DNA of 36,466 nt, from contig CADECG010000012.1 of assembly GCA_902825795.1 (NCBI GenBank), forward strand, positions 6,017 to 42,482, read 5' to 3'. The notes beneath the pieces are model-generated. The model searched no databases. It was not told where the DNA came from and was given only the letters and a program-made list of their open reading frames with translations. Origin of the DNA: an uncultured Bacteroidota bacterium (GTDB lineage Bacteria > Bacteroidota > Bacteroidia > Flavobacteriales_F > PHOS-HE28). This document shows, piece after piece, positions 1-8,283 of the stretch (positions are counted from its first letter, which is position 1; every line of letters begins with the position of its first letter). A program made the translations under genes and the position numbers.

Positions 1-2046
1 ATCAACGCGCACCTACAGAGCATGATGGGACAGGTGGGTGCGGGCGCAGTGCTGCTCCTCGCGGCCGGGGCCTTTACCATGTACATGTTCAACCCGTCGT
101 TCGATTGGGTGTTGCGGTTGTTCGAGAAGAAGCAGGTGGTAACAGAGCCTGAAATGGATCGCTTCGCGGAGCCTCGCGATGACGAGGGGGTGGAACAACA
201 GCCAGCCAAGAAGAACTCCTTGAAGATGGAGGTTGTGGAAAACGAACAACCCGACATTGTCACCCCGAACGCGGTGGAGGAAGAGCCCGCTGCTATGGAA
301 CTGGAAGTAGAGGCGCCCACGGAAGAAGAAGACACCGAAGAAGAAGGCGAACTCGAGTTGGAACTCGAAACCACCGAAGCGGAAGATCTGGCCATCGATC
401 CGATCATCCCCGCCATGCCGATCGTAGTCGATGGCATGAGCGTGGTGGCCAATGCTGAAGAGAAGACGTTGAGCGAGGCCGAGATCGAGAACAAGCTGCA
501 GGAGTTCGGCGAGTACGACCCGAAGCTGGACCTGAGCGATTACGAGTTGCCACCGCTGGACCTGCTCGTGGACCACGGTAGCGGCGAACTGACCGTGAGC
601 AAGGAGGAACTCGAAGCGAACAAGGACCGCATCGTCGAGACGCTGAGCCACTACAACATCGCCATTGCCAAGATCAAGGCGACGATCGGACCGACGGTAA
701 CGCTGTACGAGATCGTACCGGAAGCGGGCGTGCGCATCAGCAAGATCAAGAACCTGGAGGACGACATCGCGCTGAGCTTGGCCGCCCTCGGCATCCGCAT
801 CATCGCGCCGATCCCCGGCAAGGGCACCATCGGTATCGAGGTACCCAATAGCAAGCCGCAGATCGTGGGTATGCGCGGCCTCTTGGCCGGTGAGAAGTTC
901 CAGAACAGCACCATGGACCTGCCACTGGTGCTGGGCAAGACCATCACCAACGAGACCTTCATCACCGACCTCACCAAGATGCCGCACTTGCTCATGGCCG
1001 GTGCAACGGGTCAGGGCAAGTCGGTCGGCTTGAACGCGATCCTCGTTTCGCTGCTGTACAAGAAGCACCCGAGCCAGATCAAGTTCGTGCTGGTGGATCC
1101 GAAGAAAGTGGAGCTCACCCTCTTCAACAAGATCGAGCGCCACTTCCTGGCCAAGCTGCCCGGCGATAGCGACGCCATCATCACCGATACCAAGAAGGTG
1201 GTGGCCACGCTCAACAGCTTGTGCATCGAGATGGACGACCGCTACGAACTCCTCAAGAACGCGCAGGTGCGCAACATCAAGGAGTACAACGCCAAGTTCG
1301 TCAGCCGCCGCCTGAACCCCGAGAACGGCCACCGCTTCCTCCCCTACATCGTGCTGGTGGTGGACGAGTTCGCTGATCTGATCATGACGGCGGGCCGCGA
1401 AGTGGAAACGCCGATCGCGCGATTGGCACAGCTGGCCCGCGCCATCGGTATCCACCTCATCATCGCCACGCAGCGTCCGAGCGTCAACATCATCACCGGT
1501 ACCATCAAGGCCAACTTCCCGGCGCGCATCGCGTTCCGTGTAACGAGCAAGATCGATAGCCGCACCATCCTCGATACCGGCGGCGCAGACCAGTTGATCG
1601 GCCGCGGCGACATGCTGCTGAGCACCGGCAATGACCTGATCCGTATCCAGTGCGCCTTCGTGGATACGCCGGAGGTGGACAACATCACCGACTTCATCGG
1701 CGCGCAACGCGGCTACCCCGAAGCGCTGCAACTGCCCGAGGTACCGACAGAGGAAGGCGAAGGCGGTGGCATAGACGACGACGGCGATCGCGACAGCATG
1801 TTCGAGGAAGCGGCGCGACTTGTCGTGCAAACGCAGCAGGGCAGTACCTCGCTTATCCAACGCAAACTGAAGCTGGGCTACAACCGCGCAGGCCGCATCG
1901 TGGACCAACTGGAAAGCGCCGGCATCCTAGGTCCCTTCGAAGGCAGCAAGGCCCGCCGCGTGATGATCCCGAACGAGGCCGCGCTGCACGCACACCTCAA
2001 CGCGGGCATGACGGAAAGTGCTGGGCCGGGGATGGGGGGGTATTGA
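1..2046 (+). CDS. ftsK: DNA translocase FtsK, 5'-truncated
   Basis: Septum-anchored ATPase that pumps chromosomal DNA during division. The reading frame is open from base 1, so the start and most of the N-terminal membrane domain lie outside the window; the first methionine in the window (base 22) is internal. Numbering from base 1: the end of a last membrane segment (about 8-30), an acidic linker rich in E and P (about 45-170), then the RecA-like motor with Walker A GATGQGKS (G334-S341) and Walker B VLVVDEFADL (D455, E456). The C-terminal winged-helix gamma domain, which reads KOPS-type sites, spans about 597-665. A terminator hairpin follows the stop. Identity is certain; only the N-terminal extent is unknown. 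In many Bacteroidota lolA follows ftsK directly, but here lolA lies about 19 kb downstream. Confidence 0.97.
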   Translation: MNAHLQSMMGQVGAGAVLLLAAGAFTMYMFNPSFDWVLRLFEKKQVVTEPEMDRFAEPRDDEGVEQQPAKKNSLKMEVVENEQPDIVTPNAVEEEPAAMELEVEAPTEEEDTEEEGELELELETTEAEDLAIDPIIPAMPIVVDGMSVVANAEEKTLSEAEIENKLQEFGEYDPKLDLSDYELPPLDLLVDHGSGELTVSKEELEANKDRIVETLSHYNIAIAKIKATIGPTVTLYEIVPEAGVRISKIKNLEDDIALSLAALGIRIIAPIPGKGTIGIEVPNSKPQIVGMRGLLAGEKFQNSTMDLPLVLGKTITNETFITDLTKMPHLLMAGATGQGKSVGLNAILVSLLYKKHPSQIKFVLVDPKKVELTLFNKIERHFLAKLPGDSDAIITDTKKVVATLNSLCIEMDDRYELLKNAQVRNIKEYNAKFVSRRLNPENGHRFLPYIVLVVDEFADLIMTAGREVETPIARLAQLARAIGIHLIIATQRPSVNIITGTIKANFPARIAFRVTSKIDSRTILDTGGADQLIGRGDMLLSTGNDLIRIQCAFVDTPEVDNITDFIGAQRGYPEALQLPEVPTEEGEGGGIDDDGDRDSMFEEAARLVVQTQQGSTSLIQRKLKLGYNRAGRIVDQLESAGILGPFEGSKARRVMIPNEAALHAHLNAGMTESAGPGMGGY

Positions 2047-2066
2047 GTTGCACTCGAAAGCAATTG

Positions 2067-2100
2067 GCAGAAAGCCCTGCCCTTAGGCGGGGCTTTCTGC
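2067..2100 (+). terminator. Hairpin terminator after ftsK
   Basis: A 15-bp stem (2067-2081 with 2086-2100, one G-T wobble) encloses a 4-nt loop 21 bases after the ftsK stop. No T tract follows, so it may act as an mRNA 3'-end stabiliser or a weak terminator. Confidence 0.7.
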
Positions 2101-2251
2101 GGTGCTGCTCTACCCAACTGCCAGCACGCTCAGGTACCCCTGCTGAAGCTCCGAGCCGGAGTCCTCAGGTGCGGCATACTCGCTAAGGCAAGCGCGGAAA
2201 CAAGCGGACTGCGAAGCCTGCGCAGGTACGTATTGGAACGTCGGTGAACTA

Positions 2252-2279
2252 TTTGTGAAATATTCCTTGCATAATTGAC
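2252..2279 (+). promoter_or_regulatory. Possible promoter of the accessory island
   Basis: In an AT-rich patch a TTTG at 2252-2255 precedes TAATTGAC at 2272-2279, a loose match to the Bacteroidota -33/-7 pattern with somewhat short spacing. A second candidate core, TTCCTTTG, lies at about 2290-2297. The rest of 2101-2316 shows no gene. Confidence 0.3.
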
Positions 2280-2316
2280 CCCCTCCTCATTCCTTTGGCA
2301 GCCAAACACAAAGACG

Positions 2317-2943
2317 ATGAGGAAATTGCTACTACAGGAAGAGGCTCATGAGCTGCTGATGCCCCACTACCCGCTTCTGGCAAGCGCTATGAAGGAGGCC
2401 GTGACCTGCACACGACAGCGAATGGATCAGGATATCACCGCAGGCCACGTTATTCATATGCCAACGTGGAAAGCTTGGGACATACATCGGTACAGTCACA
2501 ACGTGTTTGTGAGAACCTTGGCATCAGTGGCTGATTTGAAGTTCGTAGGCACTGACAAGTCCTACGGAATACGTTGTCATGATGTGGTCGAGTTATGGGT
2601 AAAGAAGGTTGACCGTGATCTTGTGCCTGCAAACAACCATACCCCGTCATCAAAAGCAAGGCTCAACAATGAGTCGACCCTGCCGGGGCTACAACCTTGT
2701 TCGGTCGTTCTAGGCTACCAAGTGGATGTCACTTGCAGCAATCTTGTAAGCCTTCACCTCGTCTGTCACCACAAGGGTGAGCGCATATGGGCAATTGATG
2801 TGTTGAATAGCCAACTTGGCAATATGCCTATCCCATTTGAGGCCTCCACGGAGCCTGTGGCCCAAGAAGTGGAGAACGTGTTGCAAGTACTCGCTCACCT
2901 TAGGAAAACGAAGAAGAAAGCTGGGAACGATGGCACAAACTGA
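2317..2943 (+). CDS. Unknown protein, partner of the HTH-ImmA/IrrE gene
   Basis: 208 residues if started at ATG 2317; a TTG start at 2275 would add 14 residues. No signal peptide or membrane segment is visible. The central part (an I/F-rich strand, a K-K-V-D basic patch, then T-P-S-S-K-A and L-P-G-L) and the order of these elements resemble uncharacterised proteins often encoded just upstream of XRE-ImmA/IrrE genes. That resemblance is from memory and was not checked by alignment. The stop overlaps the next start by 14 bases, so the two are almost certainly co-translated. Codon use is more AT-rich than in ftsK, suggesting transfer. The protein could be the toxin or target half of a toxin-antitoxin-like pair, or a substrate of the downstream protease. 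No function is assigned. Confidence 0.75.
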   Translation: MRKLLLQEEAHELLMPHYPLLASAMKEAVTCTRQRMDQDITAGHVIHMPTWKAWDIHRYSHNVFVRTLASVADLKFVGTDKSYGIRCHDVVELWVKKVDRDLVPANNHTPSSKARLNNESTLPGLQPCSVVLGYQVDVTCSNLVSLHLVCHHKGERIWAIDVLNSQLGNMPIPFEASTEPVAQEVENVLQVLAHLRKTKKKAGNDGTN

Positions 2944-4009
2944 TCGCAGGCTCGTCAACGGTGAGATGATTGTGCTTGGTAGGCAATACCGGGGCATGAC
3001 AGCGAAGGACCTCGCCGATGCCATGAGCATTTCGAACAGTTTGTTGAGCATGATGGAGAGAGGAACGCGCACGGCAAGCGACGAAACCATTGCTTCCCTT
3101 TCTCGGGTGCTTCGCCTCAACTCCACCTTTTTCACAAGGACCGATCGTGTGTATCCGTCCAATTTGCATTGGAGGAAGAGCGCGAAGGCGGGGCCACGAT
3201 ATGTGGCTGCCGCCGAAGCTGAGATGAATGTGCACCGATTGACGGCAGAACAACTGCTGCGTTCAATACAGGTCACTGCGAAGCCACTACCGAGTATGGA
3301 CGTCGAAGAGCATGATTCGGCGGCGGCTATCGCGCGGTCTCTCCGTCAGCTATGGAAAGTACCCAAGGGGCCAATACTCACTTTGTATAATTTGATTGAG
3401 CAGAACGGTGTTCTGGTCTGTCTCTGTGACTTCGAGTCCCCAGATATCGACGGGCGGAGCATGTACACCAAGGACAAACAGCCAATCCTCTTCGTCAACC
3501 GCAACAGTCCAATGGATCGGCAGCGGCTCACCGTGGGGCATGAGTTGGGACACTTGGTGATGCACACGAACTACCCTGTATCAAAGGACCGAGATGTTGA
3601 AGCCGAAGCGATGGAGTTCGCTTCCGAATTCCTGATGCCAAGTGCAGAACTACGACCGCAGTTGTCGGGTCCGATCAAAGTGGAACTGCTGGCTGATTTG
3701 AAGCGGTACTGGAGAGTCTCGATGCAAGCCATCCTTTATCGGACACGGACCGAGCGATTGATTTCAGATACCAACTGGCGGCGTATGTGGATGGAGTTCA
3801 ATCGCCTTGGCATTAAGCGGAGAGAACCATTAGAGTTGGACCCCCCAACGGAGAAGCCTGTACTTCTCAAACGCTTGGTTCAAATGCACCAAGAGGAGTT
3901 GGAAATGACGTTGGATGAAATTGCCGAGTTGTGTGGGATTCTTACCGCTGAATTGCAGGAGAAGTATGTGGAGCAAGGTAAGCGAAAACAGCAATTGTTC
4001 CTATCGTAG
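2930..4009 (+). CDS. XRE-family HTH regulator with ImmA/IrrE metallopeptidase domain
   Basis: 359 residues from ATG 2930. An N-terminal XRE helix-turn-helix (about 10-70, with AKDLADAMSISNSLLSMMERG) is followed by an ImmA/IrrE (COG2856-type) zinc peptidase with HEXXH as H204-E-L-G-H208 and a downstream EAEAMEFASEFLMP segment supplying the third metal ligand. In characterised relatives such proteins cleave a repressor or antitoxin, linking a stress or phage signal to derepression. The start lies inside the end of the upstream gene, so the pair is coupled. Codon use matches the AT-richer island. The C-terminal 90 residues are an extra helical region that I cannot name. The domain call is firm; the biological target is unknown. 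Confidence 0.9.
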   Translation: MAQTDRRLVNGEMIVLGRQYRGMTAKDLADAMSISNSLLSMMERGTRTASDETIASLSRVLRLNSTFFTRTDRVYPSNLHWRKSAKAGPRYVAAAEAEMNVHRLTAEQLLRSIQVTAKPLPSMDVEEHDSAAAIARSLRQLWKVPKGPILTLYNLIEQNGVLVCLCDFESPDIDGRSMYTKDKQPILFVNRNSPMDRQRLTVGHELGHLVMHTNYPVSKDRDVEAEAMEFASEFLMPSAELRPQLSGPIKVELLADLKRYWRVSMQAILYRTRTERLISDTNWRRMWMEFNRLGIKRREPLELDPPTEKPVLLKRLVQMHQEELEMTLDEIAELCGILTAELQEKYVEQGKRKQQLFLS

Positions 4010-4089
4010 TGCAGCTCCAATGACACCTTCGAATTGACACACGCTACACGCCTCGACTCACCTGATGGTTACTGACAGCTGCTATCGAG

Positions 4090-4926
4090 ATGAATTCCAC
4101 CTTGCTGAACCGACCGTTCAAAACGGCTGACACAAAGTGGGAGGGATTCTTCCTCCTTCTTAGCGGCGCATGCATGTCAGGCGCGTTAGTCGCCCTTGTC
4201 TATTTATCCTTTCAGCTGATTTACATTTTCCATGAGGACTACCTGACATTCAGTGATGCCGCATCGGCTATTGGCAGTGTCATGGCTGGCTTCGCTGGTT
4301 CGCTTTTCGCCTTTGCAACGGGCTTGCTCTTCTACTTGACATATCGCACTCAAGTCAAGCAGTATCGACAAGCTGCCGTTGACCACAAGGAGACGCTCAC
4401 CATTATGAAGCACGAGAAGGACTTCCACGTAGTGCTGGCGGCAATCGCAGAAGTGCGTTCGCACTTGTTTGCTCTTCGCTTCCGTGGTTACAGTGACTAC
4501 AAGGCGCTTGAAGAAATTGGCAATGCATGGAAGATTTTTTTTAAGAAGGAACGCGTGCTCAATGACGCTCATACCAAAGCGGTGCTCAATGCGAATCCAA
4601 TGCGCCCTGAGGATGTCCTGCCTTCATTCGATGCAGTGGATGAGTTATACGTTCAGATGTATTGGGTTCTACACTCACTTCGTATCAAGGCTCTCGATGC
4701 CCGGGACACGGAGTTCCTTCACGCAATGATTAGTCCTATCATTCGCGATGTCTCCAAGGCTATCGGCCTAAGTGCTGCCCGGGCCGCACAAAGGGCTCAG
4801 GAACTGATTGACGATACGGCTGCACTACAGAACAACGGAATTGCCGACTTTGGAGTGAAATACTATTTAGGCCTACTGACTCAACTGAACGAGCGCCAAA
4901 AGCTCCCACCCTCCGTGACAAACTAA
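4090..4926 (+). CDS. Two-TM protein with coiled-coil tail, AbiC-like outline
   Basis: 278 residues. Two membrane segments (about 20-47 and 63-85) with a short external loop are followed by a polar helix containing a T-Q-V-K-Q-Y-R-Q run (about 87-115) and a mostly helical cytoplasmic domain. The order TM-TM, G-F/A-G turn, TQ-containing helix, then a K/E-D-F-H segment resembles putative phage abortive infection proteins (PF16872, putAbiC), but this is recognition by outline only. An 80-nt gap separates it from the HTH-peptidase gene, and only 6 nt separate it from the small gene downstream, so at least the latter two form an operon. Composition is AT-richer than the core genome. An alternative is a generic membrane-anchored sensor. 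Confidence 0.75.
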   Translation: MNSTLLNRPFKTADTKWEGFFLLLSGACMSGALVALVYLSFQLIYIFHEDYLTFSDAASAIGSVMAGFAGSLFAFATGLLFYLTYRTQVKQYRQAAVDHKETLTIMKHEKDFHVVLAAIAEVRSHLFALRFRGYSDYKALEEIGNAWKIFFKKERVLNDAHTKAVLNANPMRPEDVLPSFDAVDELYVQMYWVLHSLRIKALDARDTEFLHAMISPIIRDVSKAIGLSAARAAQRAQELIDDTAALQNNGIADFGVKYYLGLLTQLNERQKLPPSVTN

Positions 4927-4932
4927 GATCTA

Positions 4933-5259
4933 ATGAGTACTGCGTACAATCCAATTGATGAACACGCGAAAGCTTACGCCAAGCGTGCCTTGAATGACGG
5001 TGGACCTAAGCACAGGCCACATGAATACTTGGACGAGCAAATCGGACGGTACCATTCAAGCCCCAAGCGTCATGAATTTCTACTAGCGGCCAAGGGTCAG
5101 CTACGAGAACAATACCATGAACACCTAACCCAGCATCATCCAAACGCGAATCCCGAGACCGCAGATTGTGGTCAACGCGAATGGTTTGCCAAAAGCGCTG
5201 TACTAGTTGAGGACCGACTAGTGGCCATAGAAGAGCATCGACGGGAACTATCGCGATAG
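4933..5259 (+). CDS. Small charged hypothetical protein
   Basis: 108 residues, rich in H, K, R and E, without membrane segment, signal peptide or recognisable motif. It starts 6 nt after the stop of the two-TM gene and shares its AT-richer codon use, so it is probably its partner, for example an accessory or immunity subunit; that role is inference only. A hairpin at 5297-5318 closes the unit. Confidence 0.6.
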   Translation: MSTAYNPIDEHAKAYAKRALNDGGPKHRPHEYLDEQIGRYHSSPKRHEFLLAAKGQLREQYHEHLTQHHPNANPETADCGQREWFAKSAVLVEDRLVAIEEHRRELSR

Positions 5260-5296
5260 GACGTATTGCAGTCTAGATACCAATTCCTTAGCGTTA

Positions 5297-5318
5297 GGGT
5301 GCCCCCTGAACGGCACCC
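5297..5318 (+). terminator. Hairpin between convergent genes
   Basis: A perfect 7-bp GC stem (5297-5303 with 5312-5318) and an 8-nt loop lie between the island's last gene and the convergent LuxR-type gene. It could end transcription in both directions. Confidence 0.5.
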
Positions 5319-5339
5319 GGATGCCTAAAGCGCTCCCCC

Positions 5340-5687
5340 TCATACCAACCCCAACCGCACCGCCTCGCGCGTCATCGCGGGTCGGCCGTGCACCTTCAGG
5401 ATCTCGTAGATGTTGTGCAGGTGCCCGGCCAAGGTGCGCGGATGTATGTGCAGGTCATCGGCGATGACGGAGAGTTTGACGTCGCTTTTGCGCACCACGG
5501 TGCGCATCACCTTCAGTTGTCTTTTGGTGAAGAGCACCAGCCGCGCAGCGCGGATGCTGGTCTTGCGTTGCTCGCGTATCAACTGCTTGAGCAAGGCGCG
5601 CAGCTGGGCGATGCCGCTGCCCTTCCCTTCCGCCGGAGGCTCCTGCCTCCGCCGCTTGCGTCCTGTTGGACCGGTCTTCCGTTCCAT
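5340..5687 (-). CDS. Small LuxR-type helix-turn-helix protein
   Basis: 115 residues. A basic N-terminus is followed by a C-terminal LuxR/GerE-like HTH (about 52-115): an F-T-K-R-Q-L-K-V-M opening in place of the usual L-T-x-R-E-x-E-V-L, then VIADDLHIHPRTLAGHLHNIY as the HTH core, and REAVRLGLV at the end. The core closely matches the effector half of response regulators, but there is no receiver domain, so this is a stand-alone DNA-binding module. It probably regulates nearby or distant genes; no target is visible. It follows the FN3 gene on the same strand with a strong hairpin between them, so the two may be separate transcripts. Confidence 0.75.
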   Translation of the reverse strand: MERKTGPTGRKRRRQEPPAEGKGSGIAQLRALLKQLIREQRKTSIRAARLVLFTKRQLKVMRTVVRKSDVKLSVIADDLHIHPRTLAGHLHNIYEILKVHGRPAMTREAVRLGLV

Positions 5688-5715
5688 GGCTCCTGTCCTG
5701 TATGCGCGTAAAGCG

Positions 5716-5750
5716 CACGGCCCGCCTGCTTATTGTGCAGGCGGGCCGTG
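5716..5750 (-). terminator. Strong hairpin after the FN3 gene
   Basis: A perfect 14-bp GC-rich inverted repeat (5716-5729 with 5737-5750) has a 7-nt loop. On the minus strand it follows the FN3 gene stop and is followed by a short T run, consistent with a terminator before the LuxR-type gene. Confidence 0.65.
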
Positions 5751-5788
5751 GCTTCCGGGCGGTTGAGGCAACGGTTGCTCACACTCCA

Positions 5789-6424
5789 CTAGCGGGGCTG
5801 TGCCACCGCGATGTCGCTGGCCGGCCCTGCCCCAGCCGCGCCCACGGCCAGCACCCGGAAGCTGTACGTCTTGTTGCGGTCCAGACCTGTCCGGGTATAG
5901 AAGTTCTTGGGCGTGATGTCCATCAGCGTCCAATTGGCTTCCACCAGCGGGTCGCCATCGGTCCACTGGATCACATAGCTCTTCTTGTTGCGCACACCAC
6001 CCCAGCGGAGGCGGATCTCGCCCAACTTGGTGGTGGGCACTGCCCGTAGGTTACCCGGTGCAGGCATCAACTCGGGCGGGCTTGGCAGGGCGCGCACACC
6101 GAAGGCGGTGCTCGTGATCTTCTCTGCGTCGCCACCACACACGGCCTGCACGTAACCGCCGAGGTCCTTGATCAGCTCGCGCAGTTCCCGCCAGCGTTCG
6201 TTGCGCGCCAGCAGATCGAGCCGACCGCGGTTGCTCTGGTAGATCAGGTCCGCTGCCTCCAGGGCATCGGCGGCGGCAGTTACCAAGGCCAGCGCCGGTA
6301 TGGGTGTGGGGGTCACGATGTTGCCCGTCATGCTCACCACGTGGTTGCGGGCGCGTTCCACCGTTTCTATGGGGGAGAGTCCTTCGAGGTCGATCTTAAC
6401 GGTATACAGAATGATGATCGTCAT
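5789..6424 (-). CDS. Fibronectin type III domain protein
   Basis: 211 residues from the ATG at 6424; an upstream in-frame start at 6520 would add a basic stretch with no support. The N-terminal 120 residues are helical (A-A-A-D-A-L-E-A-A-D and E-L-I-K-D-L-G-G-Y-V). The C-terminal 90 residues form an FN3 fold: a P-A-P-G-N-L-R-A opening, the conserved W in L-R-W, YVIQWTDG, and a Y-S-F-R-V-L-A-V-G strand near the end. No signal peptide is visible. Similar proteins of this size, with a helical domain plus FN3, are common in environmental Bacteroidota and have no known role. It is transcribed away from the 21-bp repeat array upstream. Confidence 0.8.
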   Translation of the reverse strand: MTIIILYTVKIDLEGLSPIETVERARNHVVSMTGNIVTPTPIPALALVTAAADALEAADLIYQSNRGRLDLLARNERWRELRELIKDLGGYVQAVCGGDAEKITSTAFGVRALPSPPELMPAPGNLRAVPTTKLGEIRLRWGGVRNKKSYVIQWTDGDPLVEANWTLMDITPKNFYTRTGLDRNKTYSFRVLAVGAAGAGPASDIAVAQPR

Positions 6425-6519
6425 GGTATGGGGCCGTTTCTTTTTTGCGTGTGCCAACGCTTTGGTTCGGCTGGAGAGCGCAGCCGTAGTGCGTTTTATT
6501 GGAATGACCACCCCACACA

Positions 6520-6554
6520 TATGCTGGGGTTATACCCCCATCTATGCTGGGGTT
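6520..6554. repeat. Two 12-bp direct repeats upstream of the FN3 gene
   Basis: TATGCTGGGGTT occurs at 6520-6531 and 6543-6554, 23 bp apart. The first copy also forms a small GGGGT/ACCCC hairpin. The position about 100 bp upstream of the FN3 start is compatible with an operator, but nothing proves it. Confidence 0.45.
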
Positions 6555-6583
6555 TCCGCCTTGGGAATGCGGTTCGGCACCGC

Positions 6584-6961
6584 CCGATAGCATGGTGTGA
6601 AAAAGGTATCGGATGCGCTCGGCATCCCATAGGGTTCGGGTAGAGTGTGATAGCGTTTTGAGAGAGGGTGATAGGGTTCTGACAGGGAGCGATAGGGTTC
6701 CGGCAGCGCGTGAACGAGTGCGGTGAGAGGGTGATAGAGTTCCCTCAACGAGCGATAGCGTTCTGGCAGGGAGTGACAGAGTTGCGAGAGTGTGTGATAA
6801 AGTTGCGCCAGTGCGTGATAGGGTACTAGTGCCGTGTGATAGGATGCTGGAAAAGAGTGATGGAGTTCCGTCGGAGTGTGAACAGGTTCTCAGAGCGGGC
6901 GATAGGTTTATCCGGGAACTCTATAGCCTGCTGGTAGCAAGTGATTGGGTGGCGGCGCCCC
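6584..6961. repeat. Degenerate 21-bp tandem array, 18 units
   Basis: Eighteen consecutive units start at 6584 and then every 21 bases to 6941, without a single indel. The first 12 positions are well conserved (about GTGATAGRGTTC) and the last 9 vary. On the plus strand one frame reads a heptad D-R-V-L-x-x-x, and this frame continues into the hydrolase gene at 7048, but it carries stops at units 1 and 7. The array fills the 620-base space between the FN3 gene and the hydrolase gene. It is not CRISPR-like: there are no unique spacers and no exact repeats. Confidence 0.9.
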
Positions 6962-7034
6962 TTCCCATCCAGCTTCAAGTTCCGGATCAAGTCCCCGATC
7001 GAGCTGACCCGCCAACACGTGCATTCGATCATGG

Positions 7035-7042
7035 TACCTTAA
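7035..7042 (+). promoter_or_regulatory. -7-like element of the hydrolase gene
   Basis: TACCTTAA lies 5 nt before ATG 7048, matching the short-leader promoter pattern repeated across the window. Confidence 0.45.
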
Positions 7043-7047
7043 CCCCC

Positions 7048-8190
7048 ATGATGCGACTTCTTCTCTCCTCTTTGTTCGTGGCTTCGGTCGGTTGTACTAT
7101 GGCCCAACCTTTCGCGATCGGCAACACCGCACGCACTTGGTACGACAGCGGCCGCATGCGCAACGTGCCCGCCGAACTGCACTACCCTGCCGTGGCCGAT
7201 GGCGACGATCAACCCGCCGCTGCCGGGGCCTTCCCCGTGCTGGTGCTGGGGCATGGCTTCGTGATGACGGTGGATGCGTACGACTACATCTGGCAACACT
7301 TCACGCCGCTGGGCTACATCGTCGTGTTGCCCACCACCGAAGGCGGCCTCGCACCTGACCATGCAGCGTTCGGTGAGGACTTGGCGTTCTGCGTTGCACA
7401 GATGCAAGTGGAGAACGCCGATGCGCTCTCCCTCCTCTTCGGCCATGTGGATGCGGCCAGTGCATTGATGGGCCACAGTATGGGCGGCGGTGCGGCCTTT
7501 CTTGGCGCATCAGGAAATTCGAGCATACAGGCCATGGTGACCATGGCGCCTGCCGAAACCAATCCGTCAGCGGTCGCGGCGGCTACCAACGTGCTTGTGC
7601 CCACGCTCGTCTTTGCGGCCAGCGAGGATTGTGTAACGCCCATCGGCACCAACCAGCAACCGATGTACTATGCCCTCGGCACCTGCAAGGCTTTGGTGAA
7701 CGTTACGGGCGGCGGGCATTGCTACTTCGGCGACAACAACGCGCTGTGCTCGTTCGGTGAATTCACGTGCGGGCCTGCGCTGACCATTTCGCGAGCGCAA
7801 CAGCACGATGTGGTGACGGACCTCGCCACGCTCTGGCTCGATCATCACCTGCGCAACGATGCCGCCGCGCTGACCGCTTTCGCTGATAGCATGCTGACCA
7901 CACCACGCGCCGTAACGCAATACGACTGTTTCTCGACCGGTCTCGGGGAAGCCGTATCCGCTACACCGCGAATGTGGCCCATGCCTGCCACCGATGTTGT
8001 GCAATTGGAAGGCGTACCGCCCACCGCAACGCTCCGCGTGGTGGATGTGCTGGGAGCCGAACAATCCGTGCTGTTTGAACGCGGCGCACCTACCCTACTA
8101 CATGTTGCAGCACTTGCGTCGGGAACCTACCGGTTGCTGATGAACGACAACGGCCAGGGGTATGGGGTGTCGTTCGTGGTGGTGAGGTAG
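7048..8190 (+). CDS. Secreted alpha/beta hydrolase with T9SS sorting domain
   Basis: 380 residues from ATG 7048 (a second ATG follows at 7051). A signal peptide (LLLSSLFVASVGCTMAQ) is followed by an alpha/beta-hydrolase domain of the dienelactone/cutinase-like type: a G-H-G oxyanion turn, nucleophile elbow G-H-S144-M-G, acid D194 in S-E-D-C, and base H224 in G-G-H-C. Four cysteines near 195-245 may form disulfides. The last 70 residues carry the T9SS sorting pattern (P-M-P-A-T, L-R-V-V-D-V-L-G and A-S-G-T-Y-R-L), so the enzyme should be exported and anchored or released outside. The substrate is probably an ester; which one is unknown. The open frame extends upstream through the 21-bp array, but the signal peptide fixes the start here. 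Confidence 0.88.
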   Translation: MMRLLLSSLFVASVGCTMAQPFAIGNTARTWYDSGRMRNVPAELHYPAVADGDDQPAAAGAFPVLVLGHGFVMTVDAYDYIWQHFTPLGYIVVLPTTEGGLAPDHAAFGEDLAFCVAQMQVENADALSLLFGHVDAASALMGHSMGGGAAFLGASGNSSIQAMVTMAPAETNPSAVAAATNVLVPTLVFAASEDCVTPIGTNQQPMYYALGTCKALVNVTGGGHCYFGDNNALCSFGEFTCGPALTISRAQQHDVVTDLATLWLDHHLRNDAAALTAFADSMLTTPRAVTQYDCFSTGLGEAVSATPRMWPMPATDVVQLEGVPPTATLRVVDVLGAEQSVLFERGAPTLLHVAALASGTYRLLMNDNGQGYGVSFVVVR

Positions 8191-8238
8191 GGAGTTGGCG
8201 ATTGTCGGTTGTGGCTATTTGGGGTTAGATGGGCTGGC

Positions 8239-8282
8239 GGCCCTAGACCGAAGCGCACTCGCCGAGGGCAAGAGCGTGCTTA
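8239..8282. repeat. Dispersed hairpin repeat, copy 1
   Basis: Contains GGCC, a GACCGAAGCGCACTCGCC core and a matching AGCGTGCTT arm, forming an imperfect hairpin. It is related to the copies at 8495 and 9714 and lies just after the hydrolase gene. Confidence 0.6.
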
Positions 8283-8283
8283 A

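Noticed and set aside
13..1908. Long minus-strand open frame opposite ftsK
   Set aside because: Antisense shadow of a highly biased GC-rich gene; low-complexity H/V/L-rich protein with no domain.
6584..6961. CRISPR array
   Set aside because: The units are contiguous 21-mers without unique spacers or exact repeats, and no cas genes are present.
6790..7047. N-terminal extension of the hydrolase through the repeat array
   Set aside because: The signal peptide begins at 7048 and a promoter core lies at 7035; an extension would bury the signal peptide.
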